NCBI GenBank assembly: GCA_023418995.1
Contig: JAEZYP010000044.1
Span: 372,001 to 436,000 of the forward strand
Length of the DNA: 64,000 nt
Reading direction: 5' to 3'
Source: Bacillota bacterium
GTDB lineage: Bacteria > Bacillota > Clostridia > Oscillospirales > Acutalibacteraceae
The notes below the pieces were generated by a model. That model searched no databases. It saw only the letters and a program-made list of their open reading frames with translations, and was not told where the DNA came from. A program made the translations under genes and the position numbers. Shown piece by piece: positions 1 to 9,717 of the stretch. Every line of letters begins with the position of its first letter. Position 1 is the stretch's first letter.

Positions 1-1741
1 TGGGTAACTGGACATAAACCGTAATTGTTTTTTCTGACTTATTTCCGGAACTGACGACCAGCTTTACCGCGGTTCCCTTATCAAGTTTAACACCGGGAAG
101 AGGATCGGTTTCCAATACGGTATTTTTGGGCTTATCGCTGTCGTCCTTTGTAGCAACTGCTCCGACTGTCAGCCCGGCTTGCGTAATGGCAGCCTTCGCT
201 TCATCCAGCGTTTTATCAATCACAGAAGGAACCGCAATTTTTTCATCACCAGAACCCTTACTGACATACACCTTAATTAACGTCGTGCCTTCGACAACCT
301 GAGCGCCGGCCGGCGGATCTGTATTTTTAACATGTCCCTCCGGTGTTTTATCGTCGATTACCGGATTAATTTCATAGGTGAGATTCGCCTGCTTCAATTC
401 TGATACCGCTTCTTCTTCTGTTTTGTTTGTCACATCTGGAACCGCTACGGTTTTTCCTCCGCTGTTTACAACAAGCGTTATATCCGCATTTGCCTTTACC
501 ATGGTTCCTGCATTTGGCGTCTGCTTTAAAATCACGCCAACCTTCTGTGTCGCGTCATTTTTTGTTTCTGTTATGAAATTAAAATGTTGATAATCTTTGT
601 TTTCCTTAACTTCTGTAAGGGTCTTCCCAACAAAATCAGGAAGCTCTACTTCGCTGACCTGGCTGCTGTTACAGCTATGAAACAGTGCGGCAATTCCAAA
701 GCCGGAGGCAACAATTAAAAACGCTGCGGCAATTCCTGTTATCACCAGTGAAGCAACTGACTTCTTTTTTTTCCTGGGCATTTTATCGATTTCTTCCACA
801 TATTCGTACCGATCATTATAGGAAGGTTGATCTGCATTTTTTACAGAATTAATCGCGTCGATATATTTTGTCGGTTTCTCATCAATAAAATATTTATATT
901 GAAAACTGATACTTGGATTCCTTCGAAAAGCTTCAATGTCACGCAGCATTTCGGCCGCAGATTGATATCTTTGCGCCGGATTTTTCTGCATTGCTTTCAT
1001 TGTTATTTCTTCAAGACCATCAGGGATAGCGGGATTAATTTCCTTCGGCGGTCTTGGGTCAGCCTGAAGCTGCATAATTGCAACCGATACCGCACTGTCC
1101 GCTTCAAACGGCAGGCAACCGGTAATCATTTCATAAAGCATCACACCAACGGAATATATATCTGCCTTTTCATCCGTTAAATCGCCCCTTGCCTGCTCCG
1201 GCGCAATATAATGAACGGAACCGATTGCTTTATCCGTCATCGTGCGTGTTTCACTGCGGGAAAACCTGGCGATGCCAAAATCTGTTACTTTAATCGTCCC
1301 GTCCTGAAGAAGCATAATATTCTGCGGTTTAATGTCGCGATGCACGACACCCTTCTCGTGAGCATGCTGTAAAGCGCGCAGAATTTGGACGGTAAAGTGG
1401 ATGGCTTCCTTCCATTTAATTTCCTTCTGCTGATCAAGGTAGTCCTTCAGTGTAATGCCGTCAATGTATTCCTCAACAATGTACTGAATCCTGTCGCCAA
1501 AGCTGACATCATAAACTTTTACGATATTGGGATGCGATAACACCGCAATCGCTTTTGATTCATTTTTAAACCTGCGAATAAACTCAATGTTCCCTAAAAA
1601 TTCATCCTTCAGTATTTTGATCGCGACCGTACGGTCATCGATGGTATCGTAGGCACGATACACTAACGCCATACCGCCAACACCAATTAACTCATGTATT
1701 TCATAACGCGCGTCAAGCCTTTTACCTGTATATTTATCCAT
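1..1741 (-). CDS. prkC: PASTA-domain serine/threonine protein kinase (partial)
   Basis: Membrane Ser/Thr kinase of the PknB/PrkC family, which binds peptidoglycan fragments outside the cell and phosphorylates cytosolic targets. The frame opens at an ATG at 1741 with AGGAG 9 bases upstream and runs off the window edge, so about 580 codons are seen and the C-terminus is missing. The kinase domain (residues about 1-270) shows the glycine loop GVGGMA, VAIK, HRDIKPQN, DFG and APEQA motifs. A lysine run precedes one membrane helix at about 323-345, followed by at least three PASTA repeats. It lies 15 bases after its cognate PP2C phosphatase gene, the usual arrangement in Firmicutes. Confidence 0.95.
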   Translation of the reverse strand, partial: MDKYTGKRLDARYEIHELIGVGGMALVYRAYDTIDDRTVAIKILKDEFLGNIEFIRRFKNESKAIAVLSHPNIVKVYDVSFGDRIQYIVEEYIDGITLKDYLDQQKEIKWKEAIHFTVQILRALQHAHEKGVVHRDIKPQNIMLLQDGTIKVTDFGIARFSRSETRTMTDKAIGSVHYIAPEQARGDLTDEKADIYSVGVMLYEMITGCLPFEADSAVSVAIMQLQADPRPPKEINPAIPDGLEEITMKAMQKNPAQRYQSAAEMLRDIEAFRRNPSISFQYKYFIDEKPTKYIDAINSVKNADQPSYNDRYEYVEEIDKMPRKKKKSVASLVITGIAAAFLIVASGFGIAALFHSCNSSQVSEVELPDFVGKTLTEVKENKDYQHFNFITETKNDATQKVGVILKQTPNAGTMVKANADITLVVNSGGKTVAVPDVTNKTEEEAVSELKQANLTYEINPVIDDKTPEGHVKNTDPPAGAQVVEGTTLIKVYVSKGSGDEKIAVPSVIDKTLDEAKAAITQAGLTVGAVATKDDSDKPKNTVLETDPLPGVKLDKGTAVKLVVSSGNKSEKTITVYVQLP

Positions 1742-1756
1742 GCAAAACAACTCCTA

Positions 1757-2491
1757 TCAACGGTTATTTTCAACAATGGCAACTGTGATATTATCTCCCC
1801 CACCGCCGTCTTTGGCCAAAGCTATTAATTTATCCGTCAGCTCACTCGTATTCATTTCTTTCGAAAGCTGATAAATTATCTCGGCGTCCACGTAATTGGT
1901 AAGCCCATCAGTACAAATAAGCAACAAATCACCGGAATGGAAGTCCTTTTCACAATAATCGATCTGAATTGAAGCATCTACCCCCAACGCACGTGTTATA
2001 ATATTTTTCTGAGGGTGTATTTTTGCCTGCTGCTCCGTAATATCGCCGTTATTGATCATTTCCTGAACCATAGAATGATCTGTGGTAAGCTGTATAATTT
2101 CCCGCTCGGTAATATGATAAGCCCTGCTGTCTCCAGCGTGCGCGATATGAGCCACACCCTGAGAAACCAGAGCGGCTACAACCGTTGTACCCATGCCGTT
2201 CAGCGCTGCGTCCCCGGAGGCCATATCATGAACCGTTAGATTTGCGTTATAAATAGAGGACAACAACAAATTTTTAATAGAATTATTCCCCATACCCTCA
2301 CGGTCCGAATTCATAATTTGCTCCGATATTTTGTCAACAGCGGTACTGCTTGCCACATTGCCGCCGTTTGCACCGCCCATACCATCACATACGACAACCC
2401 ATGCAGCGCCGTCTGACAGCATGCCGCTTTTACAAGAGTCCTGATTGGTGCTCCTAACTAGGCCAACATCACTCTTACTATACACTTTCAA
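1757..2491 (-). CDS. prpC: PP2C-type serine/threonine phosphatase
   Basis: Soluble metal-dependent protein phosphatase (Stp/PrpC family) that reverses phosphorylation by the neighbouring PASTA kinase. The 244-aa protein has the expected PP2C metal motifs: DGMGGANGG near residue 35, AGDSRAY near 120, TDGLTNYV near 195 and GGGDNITV near the C-terminus. The start is a TTG at 2491 with AGGAGG 9 bases upstream, lying inside the end of rlmN (14-base overlap). This suggests translational coupling. Length and order (rlmN-prpC-prkC) match Bacillus and clostridia. Confidence 0.95.
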   Translation of the reverse strand: MKVYSKSDVGLVRSTNQDSCKSGMLSDGAAWVVVCDGMGGANGGNVASSTAVDKISEQIMNSDREGMGNNSIKNLLLSSIYNANLTVHDMASGDAALNGMGTTVVAALVSQGVAHIAHAGDSRAYHITEREIIQLTTDHSMVQEMINNGDITEQQAKIHPQKNIITRALGVDASIQIDYCEKDFHSGDLLLICTDGLTNYVDAEIIYQLSKEMNTSELTDKLIALAKDGGGGDNITVAIVENNR

Positions 2492-3530
2492 TATTGGCCA
2501 CCTCCTCTTTATACCTTCGTTTTAACTGCCCGCACGAAGCATCAATGTCGGATCCGAGCGTTCTACGGACGGTTGCTGTAATTCCTTTTCCAGATAATAT
2601 CTTACAAAAGCTTTGCTGCCGCTCGCTTGAACTTTTGACAAAGTCCGTGCCTTTTATACTGTTTACCGGAATCAAATTCACATGACTGAGCGTACCCTTT
2701 AATCTGTTTGCAAGCTCCCTCGCGCATTCGTCACTATCATTCACACCGTGAATCATTGCATATTCAAAGGAAATACGCCGCCCTGTTTGTCTGGAATAAT
2801 AGCGGCAGGCTTTTAGAAGCTCATCCACTCCCCATCGAAGGTTAACCGGCATGGTCATTGAACGTATCTCATCATTTGGCGCGTGTAATGAAATCGAAAG
2901 GGTAAGCTGAAGCTTTTTTTCTGCAAGATCATATATCTTATCTACTATACCGCAAGTGGAAAGCGAAATATGTCTCATTCCGACATTCATCCCTTCACCG
3001 GATGTAACCAACTCCAAAAAACGAAGAACATTTTCATAATTATCCAGCGGTTCACCCATTCCCATCAGTACAAGATTGGATATTCGTATTCCGCTATCTT
3101 GTTGCGCCGCCTGAATCTGCGCCAGAATTTCGGATGGAAACAGATTTCGGGAAAACCCGCTTTTTCCGGTTGCACAAAACGCACAGTTCATTTTACATCC
3201 AACTTGCGTGGAAATACAAATGGTATGCCCGTGATGATAATCCATTAAAACACTTTCAACATGCTCACCATCATTCAGGCGAAATAAATACTTAACCGTT
3301 CCATCAATTTTGGATTCTTGTTTTTTCTCAATCACAGCATTCGCTATGTAATATGTTTGGCTAAGCTCCTGACGAAAAGACTTTGACTGGTCTGACATTT
3401 CATCAAAATTTACAACACCTCTGTGCAGCCATTTATAAACCTGCAGAGCACGAAAAGCCGGTTGACCGTCTGCGGCAAAATCAGCTTTTAGTTCTTCCAG
3501 AGTCATTGATTTTATATCCTTCAGGATCAA
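2478..3530 (-). CDS. rlmN: 23S rRNA (adenine-C2)-methyltransferase RlmN
   Basis: Radical-SAM enzyme that methylates C2 of A2503 in 23S rRNA and A37 of some tRNAs. The cluster motif is visible as GCKMNCAFCATG (CxxxCxxC) around residues 110-120. The C-terminal substrate-methylated cysteine lies in SDIDASCGQLK. Start choice is uncertain. A GTG at 3539 has its Shine-Dalgarno too close. The TTG at 3530 has GGAG 8 bases upstream and gives a normal 350-aa protein. An ATG at 3506 is also possible. It follows rsmB almost without a gap. Confidence 0.93.
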   Translation of the reverse strand: MILKDIKSMTLEELKADFAADGQPAFRALQVYKWLHRGVVNFDEMSDQSKSFRQELSQTYYIANAVIEKKQESKIDGTVKYLFRLNDGEHVESVLMDYHHGHTICISTQVGCKMNCAFCATGKSGFSRNLFPSEILAQIQAAQQDSGIRISNLVLMGMGEPLDNYENVLRFLELVTSGEGMNVGMRHISLSTCGIVDKIYDLAEKKLQLTLSISLHAPNDEIRSMTMPVNLRWGVDELLKACRYYSRQTGRRISFEYAMIHGVNDSDECARELANRLKGTLSHVNLIPVNSIKGTDFVKSSSERQQSFCKILSGKGITATVRRTLGSDIDASCGQLKRRYKEEVANIESV

Positions 3531-3541
3531 ACAATCCACTC

Positions 3542-4873
3542 CTACTTTTTGCGAAAGGCAGCGACAAAAAAACCATCCGTACCATGAACGTGAGGCATCA
3601 GGGTAAGCTGGAAATCAGGTTCTTCAACAGCACGAGTAAGTGTTCCAGGCAATATAATTGCATAAGGTTCAAATTCGTGGTTATTTTCAAGAAACTTTGT
3701 CGCTACTTGATTATTTTCTTTTGGATTCAGAGTACAGGTAGAGTAAACCAGAATTCCTCCACTCTTTACCAATTGCGAAGATTTACACAGAATAAGGTAC
3801 TGCAAATCCGGCAAACTGTCAATAGCAGACTGCAATTTATACCGGATCTCCGGTTTTCTTCTTATAATTCCCAATCCGGAGCAAGGGGCATCGCAGAGTA
3901 CCCTATCCGCCAAATCCAATGGCGGAGCGCTGACAGCATCCCGCAAAGATGCTTTGATAATGGATAAATTCAGCCGTTTTGCTCCCTGCAGAATCAAACC
4001 AACCTTGCCTTTATATTTATCAAAGGCAAGAAGCTCTCCTTGATTGCCCATGATCTCTGCCAGTGTAAATGCTTTTCCACCGGGTGCTGAGCACACGTCA
4101 ATCACTCTTTGCCCGGCACTTGGACTTAAAACCGAGCAGCAAATTTGGGAAGAAAGATCTTGTATATGAAAAAGTCCTTCTTTATAAGAGTGAGACTGAC
4201 CTATCGCCCCGGTATTCTCCAATTCGACCGCGTTTTCCATCCATGTAATGGCATTAGCCTTTACACCTTCAGCATCAAGTCTTTCTATTAATTTTTCCTC
4301 GGAAATAAGGATATTATTCACTCTTGCAAATATAGGCGGTTTGTTAAAGGTACTTTCAAGCAGTTTAATAGTGCACTCTTCTCCATATGCTTCTTGCCAA
4401 AGACGGATTAACCACTGCGGACAGGAATATCGAATGCTTAAACTCAAAGCTGGTTCTTTTTCTGGATTCGGCATATTTAGGCGATCCATATTCCGGATCA
4501 ATGCACGCAGAACTGCATTAATAAAGCCGGAAGCCTTTACAGCTTTGTTTTCTTTCGCCAAGAGTACAGATTCATTCACCGCCGCAGATTTTGGTATTTT
4601 CTCCAGATATATAATCTGATAAACTCCTATACGAAGAATTTCAAGCACTACAGGATCTATTTTTTTCATATTCACGTTGGAATACTGCTGAATCATATAA
4701 TCCAGTGTAATACGCCTTTCCAATACACCGTAAAAAATCGCGGAAGCTAAAGCCTTATCTCGCTGATCCAGTGAAAAGGAGAGCAGGGTCTTATCTAATA
4801 CAATATTGGAATATCCTTCATTAACATCTACATGTAATAATGCGGTCAGCGCTGCCGATCTTGCTCTGTTCAT
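3542..4873 (-). CDS. rsmB: 16S rRNA (cytosine967-C5)-methyltransferase RsmB
   Basis: SAM-dependent enzyme that makes m5C967 in 16S rRNA. The 443-aa protein has an N-terminal NusB-like RNA-binding domain (residues about 1-140) and a C-terminal methyltransferase domain. The latter shows the SAM motif CSAPGGKA, the PCSG motif (Cys about 331) and the catalytic STCT motif (Cys about 380). Its ATG overlaps the stop codon of the upstream metallopeptidase gene (TAATG), so the two are probably translationally coupled. Confidence 0.94.
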   Translation of the reverse strand: MNRARSAALTALLHVDVNEGYSNIVLDKTLLSFSLDQRDKALASAIFYGVLERRITLDYMIQQYSNVNMKKIDPVVLEILRIGVYQIIYLEKIPKSAAVNESVLLAKENKAVKASGFINAVLRALIRNMDRLNMPNPEKEPALSLSIRYSCPQWLIRLWQEAYGEECTIKLLESTFNKPPIFARVNNILISEEKLIERLDAEGVKANAITWMENAVELENTGAIGQSHSYKEGLFHIQDLSSQICCSVLSPSAGQRVIDVCSAPGGKAFTLAEIMGNQGELLAFDKYKGKVGLILQGAKRLNLSIIKASLRDAVSAPPLDLADRVLCDAPCSGLGIIRRKPEIRYKLQSAIDSLPDLQYLILCKSSQLVKSGGILVYSTCTLNPKENNQVATKFLENNHEFEPYAIILPGTLTRAVEEPDFQLTLMPHVHGTDGFFVAAFRKK

Positions 4874-5583
4874 TAGTCCCTTCTCCTGCCTGCTATTGCC
4901 AGAAGTCTCATCAATGTCATAATTGCGGAAAAGCTTGCGGCTAGATAGGTCATCGCGGCGGCCCGCAATACTATTTTGGCGCCTTCCAGCTCATCGGGAT
5001 ACAGAATTCCTGACTCATCAAGAACCTGAATTGCTCGGTGACTCGCGTTGAACTCAACCGGCAGCGTGATAAGCTGAAACAGAACAGCCAAGCTATAGAG
5101 AACAATTCCAATCGTCACAACAATATTATACTGAACCGGTAAAATAAGACCGACAATTACCAAAGGAAACGCAAGTCTGGAACCAAAATTAGTGACCGGA
5201 ACTAAAACGGCACGAATTTTATTCGGAAAGTAGCCCTTTGCGTTTTGAATCGCGTGACCTGCTTCATGCGCCGCGATTCCAACAGCTGCTATGGTGGAAG
5301 CCCCGTAAACATCGTCTGATAAGCTTATGGTATTATTCCTGGGATCGAAATTATCCGTAAGGCTACCCTGAATACGCTGAACCTGTATTCCCTGGGCTCC
5401 GCCGTACCGCGCAACCTCAGACGCCGCCTGAGCGCCGGTTATATTCCTGACGGTGATAATCTGCGAATATTTTTTAAATGCTGATTTTACTCGGAATTGC
5501 GCTATCATGGTTACAATGAGTGCCGGGACTATATATATGAAATATGTATAGTCGAAATAGTAAAATCCGTAACGCATATCCAA
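4873..5583 (-). CDS. YugP-family zinc metallopeptidase
   Basis: Integral membrane protein of the neutral zinc metallopeptidase family (YugP, DUF232-like). The HEAGH zinc motif lies near residue 100, flanked by hydrophobic segments: one near the N-terminus and three in the C-terminal half. Length (236 aa) is normal for the family, whose substrate is unknown. It sits between fmt and rsmB, two genes that are adjacent in Bacillus, and shares a TAATG junction with rsmB. This placement points to shared expression rather than a shown functional link. Confidence 0.85.
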   Translation of the reverse strand: MDMRYGFYYFDYTYFIYIVPALIVTMIAQFRVKSAFKKYSQIITVRNITGAQAASEVARYGGAQGIQVQRIQGSLTDNFDPRNNTISLSDDVYGASTIAAVGIAAHEAGHAIQNAKGYFPNKIRAVLVPVTNFGSRLAFPLVIVGLILPVQYNIVVTIGIVLYSLAVLFQLITLPVEFNASHRAIQVLDESGILYPDELEGAKIVLRAAAMTYLAASFSAIMTLMRLLAIAGRRRD

Positions 5584-5592
5584 ACCTCCACT

Positions 5593-6519
5593 CTATTGAA
5601 CAATTGTATCGTTTCCAATGGAATGCCCACGAAGAAAGTCTTTTCCGCTCATTTTTTTACCGCCTTCATATTGTATTTCAAGCAGTTCTACCGCAGTATT
5701 CTCACCACAGCAGATAAAAAAACGGCCATTTTCGACAATAACCTGCCCAACCTTTCCATAAAATCCTTCCGCAATTTTGCATCGAAAAACTTTCAGCCGT
5801 TTCCCCGAAAAAACCGTGTTGGCAACAGGCCACGGAGAAAGTCCGCGTACCTGATTGTGAATGACGGAAGCAGGCTTATTCCAGTCAACGGGAGAAAGCT
5901 CTTTCGTTAATATGGAAACATAGCTTGAATTTTCCTCTGTTTGCGGAGTTCTCTTCAAGGTTCCGCTTTCGAGTTCCTTTAATGTTCGAGTCAAAAGGCG
6001 GGCGCCTATTAACGACAGCCTGTCATATAATTCGCCGGAAGTTTCTTCTTCACCAATTTCAGTCGACTCGCTTAGAAGAATATCTCCCGTATCAAGCCCT
6101 TCCAACATAAACATGGTGGTTACGCCGGTAATCTTATCTCCGTTTAAAACCGACCATTGGATTGGAGCAGCTCCCCGATATTTCGGAAGCAGGGAACCGT
6201 GAACATTGATGCACCCAAAACGGGGAATGTCCAATACTTCCTTTGAAAGTATTTTGCCATAAGCTACGACAATTATTACATCCGGATTTATAGTCCGAAT
6301 TGTTCCAGCTACTTCTTCTGTACGTAATGTCTTTGGTTGATATACATCTATCCCGTGCGCCGTCGCAAGCTCCTTAACCGGAGAAGGTGTGAGAATCAGC
6401 TTCCTTCCCTTTGGCTTATCGGGCTGCGTAAATACGGCACAGATTTCATGTCCTTCATCCATTAAGCTTTTTAAGCTTGGAACTGCGAAATCGGGCGTTC
6501 CCATAAAAATCACTCGCAT
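5593..6519 (-). CDS. fmt: Methionyl-tRNA formyltransferase
   Basis: Cytosolic enzyme that formylates initiator Met-tRNA using 10-formyl-tetrahydrofolate. The 308-aa protein has the formyltransferase fold with the catalytic Asn/His and SLLPKYRG loop (NVHGSLLPKYRG, residues about 106-117), the following PIQW segment, and a C-terminal OB-like domain beginning near SPVDW. It follows def directly, so the enzymes that add and remove the formyl group are co-expressed. Confidence 0.96.
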   Translation of the reverse strand: MRVIFMGTPDFAVPSLKSLMDEGHEICAVFTQPDKPKGRKLILTPSPVKELATAHGIDVYQPKTLRTEEVAGTIRTINPDVIIVVAYGKILSKEVLDIPRFGCINVHGSLLPKYRGAAPIQWSVLNGDKITGVTTMFMLEGLDTGDILLSESTEIGEEETSGELYDRLSLIGARLLTRTLKELESGTLKRTPQTEENSSYVSILTKELSPVDWNKPASVIHNQVRGLSPWPVANTVFSGKRLKVFRCKIAEGFYGKVGQVIVENGRFFICCGENTAVELLEIQYEGGKKMSGKDFLRGHSIGNDTIVQ

Positions 6520-6532
6520 TGCTTCACCTGCT

Positions 6533-7009
6533 TTATTCTTTAAGATTTTCCAACTCTTCCTTATCCAGCATACGGGTTACATGCGATTTAAACAAGATGC
6601 CATCAAGATGGTCGATTTCATGGCAGCATACCGTTGCCAGCAGCTCTTCACCTTCCAGCTCAAAGAACTCGCCCTTGCGGTTCTGCGCTTGTACTTTCAC
6701 ATGCATCGGGCGTTTGGTAATCCCGTATTGCCCCGGAGAGGATAAGCAGCCTTCCACACATTCCTGTTCTCCGCTCTGCTCCAAAAAAACTGGGTTAACT
6801 AAATCAACAGGACCATCGCCGATATCGATTACCACGACTCTCCGTAGAATTCCAACCTGCGGAGCAGCCAGCCCCACGCCATCCGCATGGTGCATGGTTT
6901 CTGCCATATCGTCCAAAAGAATCGACAGCTTACGGTCAAATTTTTCTACGGGGTGGCATACCTTATTCAGAAAAGGATCTCCCTCTTTGATAATGTTTCT
7001 GATTGCCAT
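6533..7009 (-). CDS. def: Peptide deformylase
   Basis: Metalloenzyme that removes the N-formyl group from nascent proteins. All three family motifs are seen in the 158-aa protein: GVGLAAPQVG (about 45-54), EGCLS (metal-binding Cys, about 88-92) and HEIDHL (about 130-135). The start ATG has GGAGGAAAAATT upstream. It lies between priA and fmt, in the standard Firmicutes order. Confidence 0.96.
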   Translation of the reverse strand: MAIRNIIKEGDPFLNKVCHPVEKFDRKLSILLDDMAETMHHADGVGLAAPQVGILRRVVVIDIGDGPVDLVNPVFLEQSGEQECVEGCLSSPGQYGITKRPMHVKVQAQNRKGEFFELEGEELLATVCCHEIDHLDGILFKSHVTRMLDKEELENLKE

Positions 7010-7024
7010 AATTTTTCCTCCGTT

Positions 7025-9472
7025 TTAGAGAATTGAATCGGGATTAACATCTACAAAAGCCGTAACGCTAGTGAAACTTCGATCAGACGAAAACTGAATC
7101 AGAAGCTTTGAAATCATTTCTCGAAAAATAAGGCTATTACGGCATTTTATGATCAATTTATATCTATATTTATTGCTTACCTTATTTATTAATGCTGGCG
7201 ATGGGTTTAATACTCGCAACGGCTGACCGGGATATTCATTTTTTGCAATCTGGCTCAATAAACTGAAAAAAAACCGGCTTGCCTTTTGTACCTTCGTTTC
7301 CGACGCTCCGACAAAACCGATCACACAAATATCGGAAAAAGGCGGATATAACAACGCTTTTCTTACCGCAATTTCACCTTCGTAAAATTGTACATAATCC
7401 TGTTCGGATGCAAGCCTAATTACCTCATTTTCAGGAGTAAAGGTTTGAATAATTGCGAGTCCGCTATACTTTCCGCGTCCGGAACGCCCTACTACCTGTG
7501 TCAGCAAATCAAAAGCACGTTCATAGCTTCTGAAATCCTCTCCGTAGAGTGCCTGATCAGCAGTTAAAACACCGACCAGTGTCACATTTTCAAAGTCAAG
7601 ACCCTTAGCAACCATTTGCGTTCCAATAATAACATCATATTCTCCTGCCGCATATTGTTCCATTTTCTTCTCATATGCAAATCTGGTAAGCGTTGAATCG
7701 GTATCCAGACGCAGAATCCTTACCTGCGGTAACAACTCATGAAGCTGTTCCTCAGCGCGCTGTGTGCCAAATCCCGTGTAGTGCACCTTATCTTCGTGGC
7801 ATTGTGGGCATTCTTTTGTAAACGGGACGGAATAACCACAGTAGTGACACATCAGGCGATGATTCACCGCATGATAAGTCAACGAAATACTGCAGTTGGG
7901 ACAAGTGACCACCTGTCCGCATGATTTACAGGTAACAAAGGTATTATAACCCCTGCGGTTAAGCAATACAATTGACTGTTTATGATTCTCTGTGTTGTTC
8001 TTTATCGCATCGAGCAGTGCCGTACTAAATATTGTATTATTACCACTTTCCAATTCCTGATTCATGTCGACTATTTTTACGTCAGGAAGTTTTGCGGAAC
8101 CGTATCTTGTTGTTATAGTATTTAAACTGTAGCGGCCATATTGAGCAAGATAATAGCTTTCGATGGAAGGCGTCGCGGAAGAGAGCACAAGCAACCCTTT
8201 ATGATAGGCACAACGATACTTCGCGATTTCTCGTGCATGGTAACGCGGAGCTGATTCTGATTTATAGGTATATTCCTGCTCTTCATCCATAATAATGAGT
8301 CCAATATCATGGAACGGAGCAAAAACAGCAGAGCGGGTTCCGACCGCAATCAGGGCTTCTCCTTCATTGACTCTTTTCCATTCGTCCAAACGCTCCGCCA
8401 TGGTTAGTCCGCTGTGAAAAACAGCAACCCCTTTTCCATATCGTTTATGAAAAAGTGAAATTGTCTGCGGCGTAAGAGAAATTTCTGGAACCATAACAAT
8501 AACACCGCGACCCTCCGCATTCACCCGATCAATCAAACGCATAAAAACAGAAGTTTTCCCACTACCGGTAACTCCAAACAGAAGCGAAATACCGCCGGTT
8601 CCAGACTGATATTGCGCGTACAAATTGTTATAAGCCGCCTGCTGTTCATCGGAAAGCACAATCTCTTCAAAAGCTTCGGTAGCACGGATATGCTCATACG
8701 GATTCCGATAAATTTCGCATTCGTAATACTGCGCTATCCCTTTTGCAACGAGCGTATGTACCACAGCCGGTGTGGCACCAGCAAAATAACACAATTCCTT
8801 AAGTGAGGCGCTTCCAACGTCATTTAAAACCTGATGAACGCTTTTTTGCTTTGGAGTAAGCTTCGGCAACTCTATCAATTCTGTCAGTCGTACCATTTTT
8901 TGTGTTGCATCGCTCACCTGGCGAACTGCCCCCGTACTCTTCTTGAGCACGTTTAATTCACACAGCTGTTCCAAAACCTTACAATCATCCGTCAAAGCAA
9001 GCGCATTTATCAACTTGCTCCGTTCAACAGGAATCTTTTTTTTCGATAAGTACTGTATGACCTGTTTTTGTATTTCATCCAGAGGCAAGCTCGGGAAACT
9101 ATTTTTCAAGGAATACTCCGTGCGAATCTTATAATTAATTCCAATTGGAAGAAGAAGCTTAACCGCATCATACAATGTGCAAAAATAATGATCCTTCAAC
9201 CAATGCACCAGTAAAAGGGCTTCATTCGAAAGAAGCGGCGCCTTATCGAGCACCGCTATGATAGGCTTCAATTTATCTGTATCAGCTAACAGCGGGCAAA
9301 GCTCAAGAATCATCCCCTGCCTTTTTCCATTAGCCGCTCCAAAAGGAATCAATGCCCGACATCCCGGCTTTGCAGATTCCGCTAATTCTTCGGGAATCAG
9401 ATAGTCAAAGGCTTTATCAAAATGATATATTGTATTTTCAACCGCAACCCTTGCAGCTATTCTTTCAGGCAT
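7025..9472 (-). CDS. priA: Primosomal replication-restart helicase PriA
   Basis: 3'-5' superfamily 2 helicase that reloads the replisome at stalled forks. The 815-aa protein has an N-terminal DNA-binding domain, a central helicase with Walker A GVTGSGKT, a DEEQ Walker B variant (DEEQEYTYKSE), and the eight-cysteine zinc module (CKSCG, CPNCS, CHYCG, CPQCH). The GTQMVAKGLDF and GRSGRG helicase motifs follow. Full length, ATG start with GAGG upstream. Elsewhere in Firmicutes coaBC usually lies between rpoZ and priA; it is absent here. Confidence 0.95.
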   Translation of the reverse strand: MPERIAARVAVENTIYHFDKAFDYLIPEELAESAKPGCRALIPFGAANGKRQGMILELCPLLADTDKLKPIIAVLDKAPLLSNEALLLVHWLKDHYFCTLYDAVKLLLPIGINYKIRTEYSLKNSFPSLPLDEIQKQVIQYLSKKKIPVERSKLINALALTDDCKVLEQLCELNVLKKSTGAVRQVSDATQKMVRLTELIELPKLTPKQKSVHQVLNDVGSASLKELCYFAGATPAVVHTLVAKGIAQYYECEIYRNPYEHIRATEAFEEIVLSDEQQAAYNNLYAQYQSGTGGISLLFGVTGSGKTSVFMRLIDRVNAEGRGVIVMVPEISLTPQTISLFHKRYGKGVAVFHSGLTMAERLDEWKRVNEGEALIAVGTRSAVFAPFHDIGLIIMDEEQEYTYKSESAPRYHAREIAKYRCAYHKGLLVLSSATPSIESYYLAQYGRYSLNTITTRYGSAKLPDVKIVDMNQELESGNNTIFSTALLDAIKNNTENHKQSIVLLNRRGYNTFVTCKSCGQVVTCPNCSISLTYHAVNHRLMCHYCGYSVPFTKECPQCHEDKVHYTGFGTQRAEEQLHELLPQVRILRLDTDSTLTRFAYEKKMEQYAAGEYDVIIGTQMVAKGLDFENVTLVGVLTADQALYGEDFRSYERAFDLLTQVVGRSGRGKYSGLAIIQTFTPENEVIRLASEQDYVQFYEGEIAVRKALLYPPFSDICVIGFVGASETKVQKASRFFFSLLSQIAKNEYPGQPLRVLNPSPALINKVSNKYRYKLIIKCRNSLIFREMISKLLIQFSSDRSFTSVTAFVDVNPDSIL

Positions 9473-9495
9473 GATATTCCTCGCATCAACACAGA

Positions 9496-9717
9496 TTATT
9501 GTTCAAGCACACCGTTATTTTCTGTATCTTGCTCAATGATTACAAATTTATGCTTCAGATATTCCTGAACAGCCAAGTCAACCGGTTTTTCGATCAGGAT
9601 TTCTCCCCTCATCTCCGCATCGCTTGCGATGTCTCTCGCACGCTTTGCGATTGCAACAACAAGGGAGTAACGACTTTGATTTGGATTTAAAATAATATCA
9701 GCAGATGGTTTCAGCAT
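9496..9717 (-). CDS. rpoZ: RNA polymerase omega subunit
   Basis: Small subunit that helps assemble RNA polymerase. The 73-aa product has the omega core: an N-terminal NQSRYSLVVAIAKRARDI segment, followed by the EKPVDLAVQEYL segment typical of clostridial omega. Its start codon overlaps the 3' end of gmk by 20 bases, as is common for this pair. Short but well supported by gene order. Confidence 0.92.
   Translation of the reverse strand: MLKPSADIILNPNQSRYSLVVAIAKRARDIASDAEMRGEILIEKPVDLAVQEYLKHKFVIIEQDTENNGVLEQ

Noticed and set aside
827..1180. Plus-strand ORF of 117 aa
   Set aside because: Antisense to the PASTA kinase gene, with no ribosome site and low-complexity composition; shadow of the real gene.
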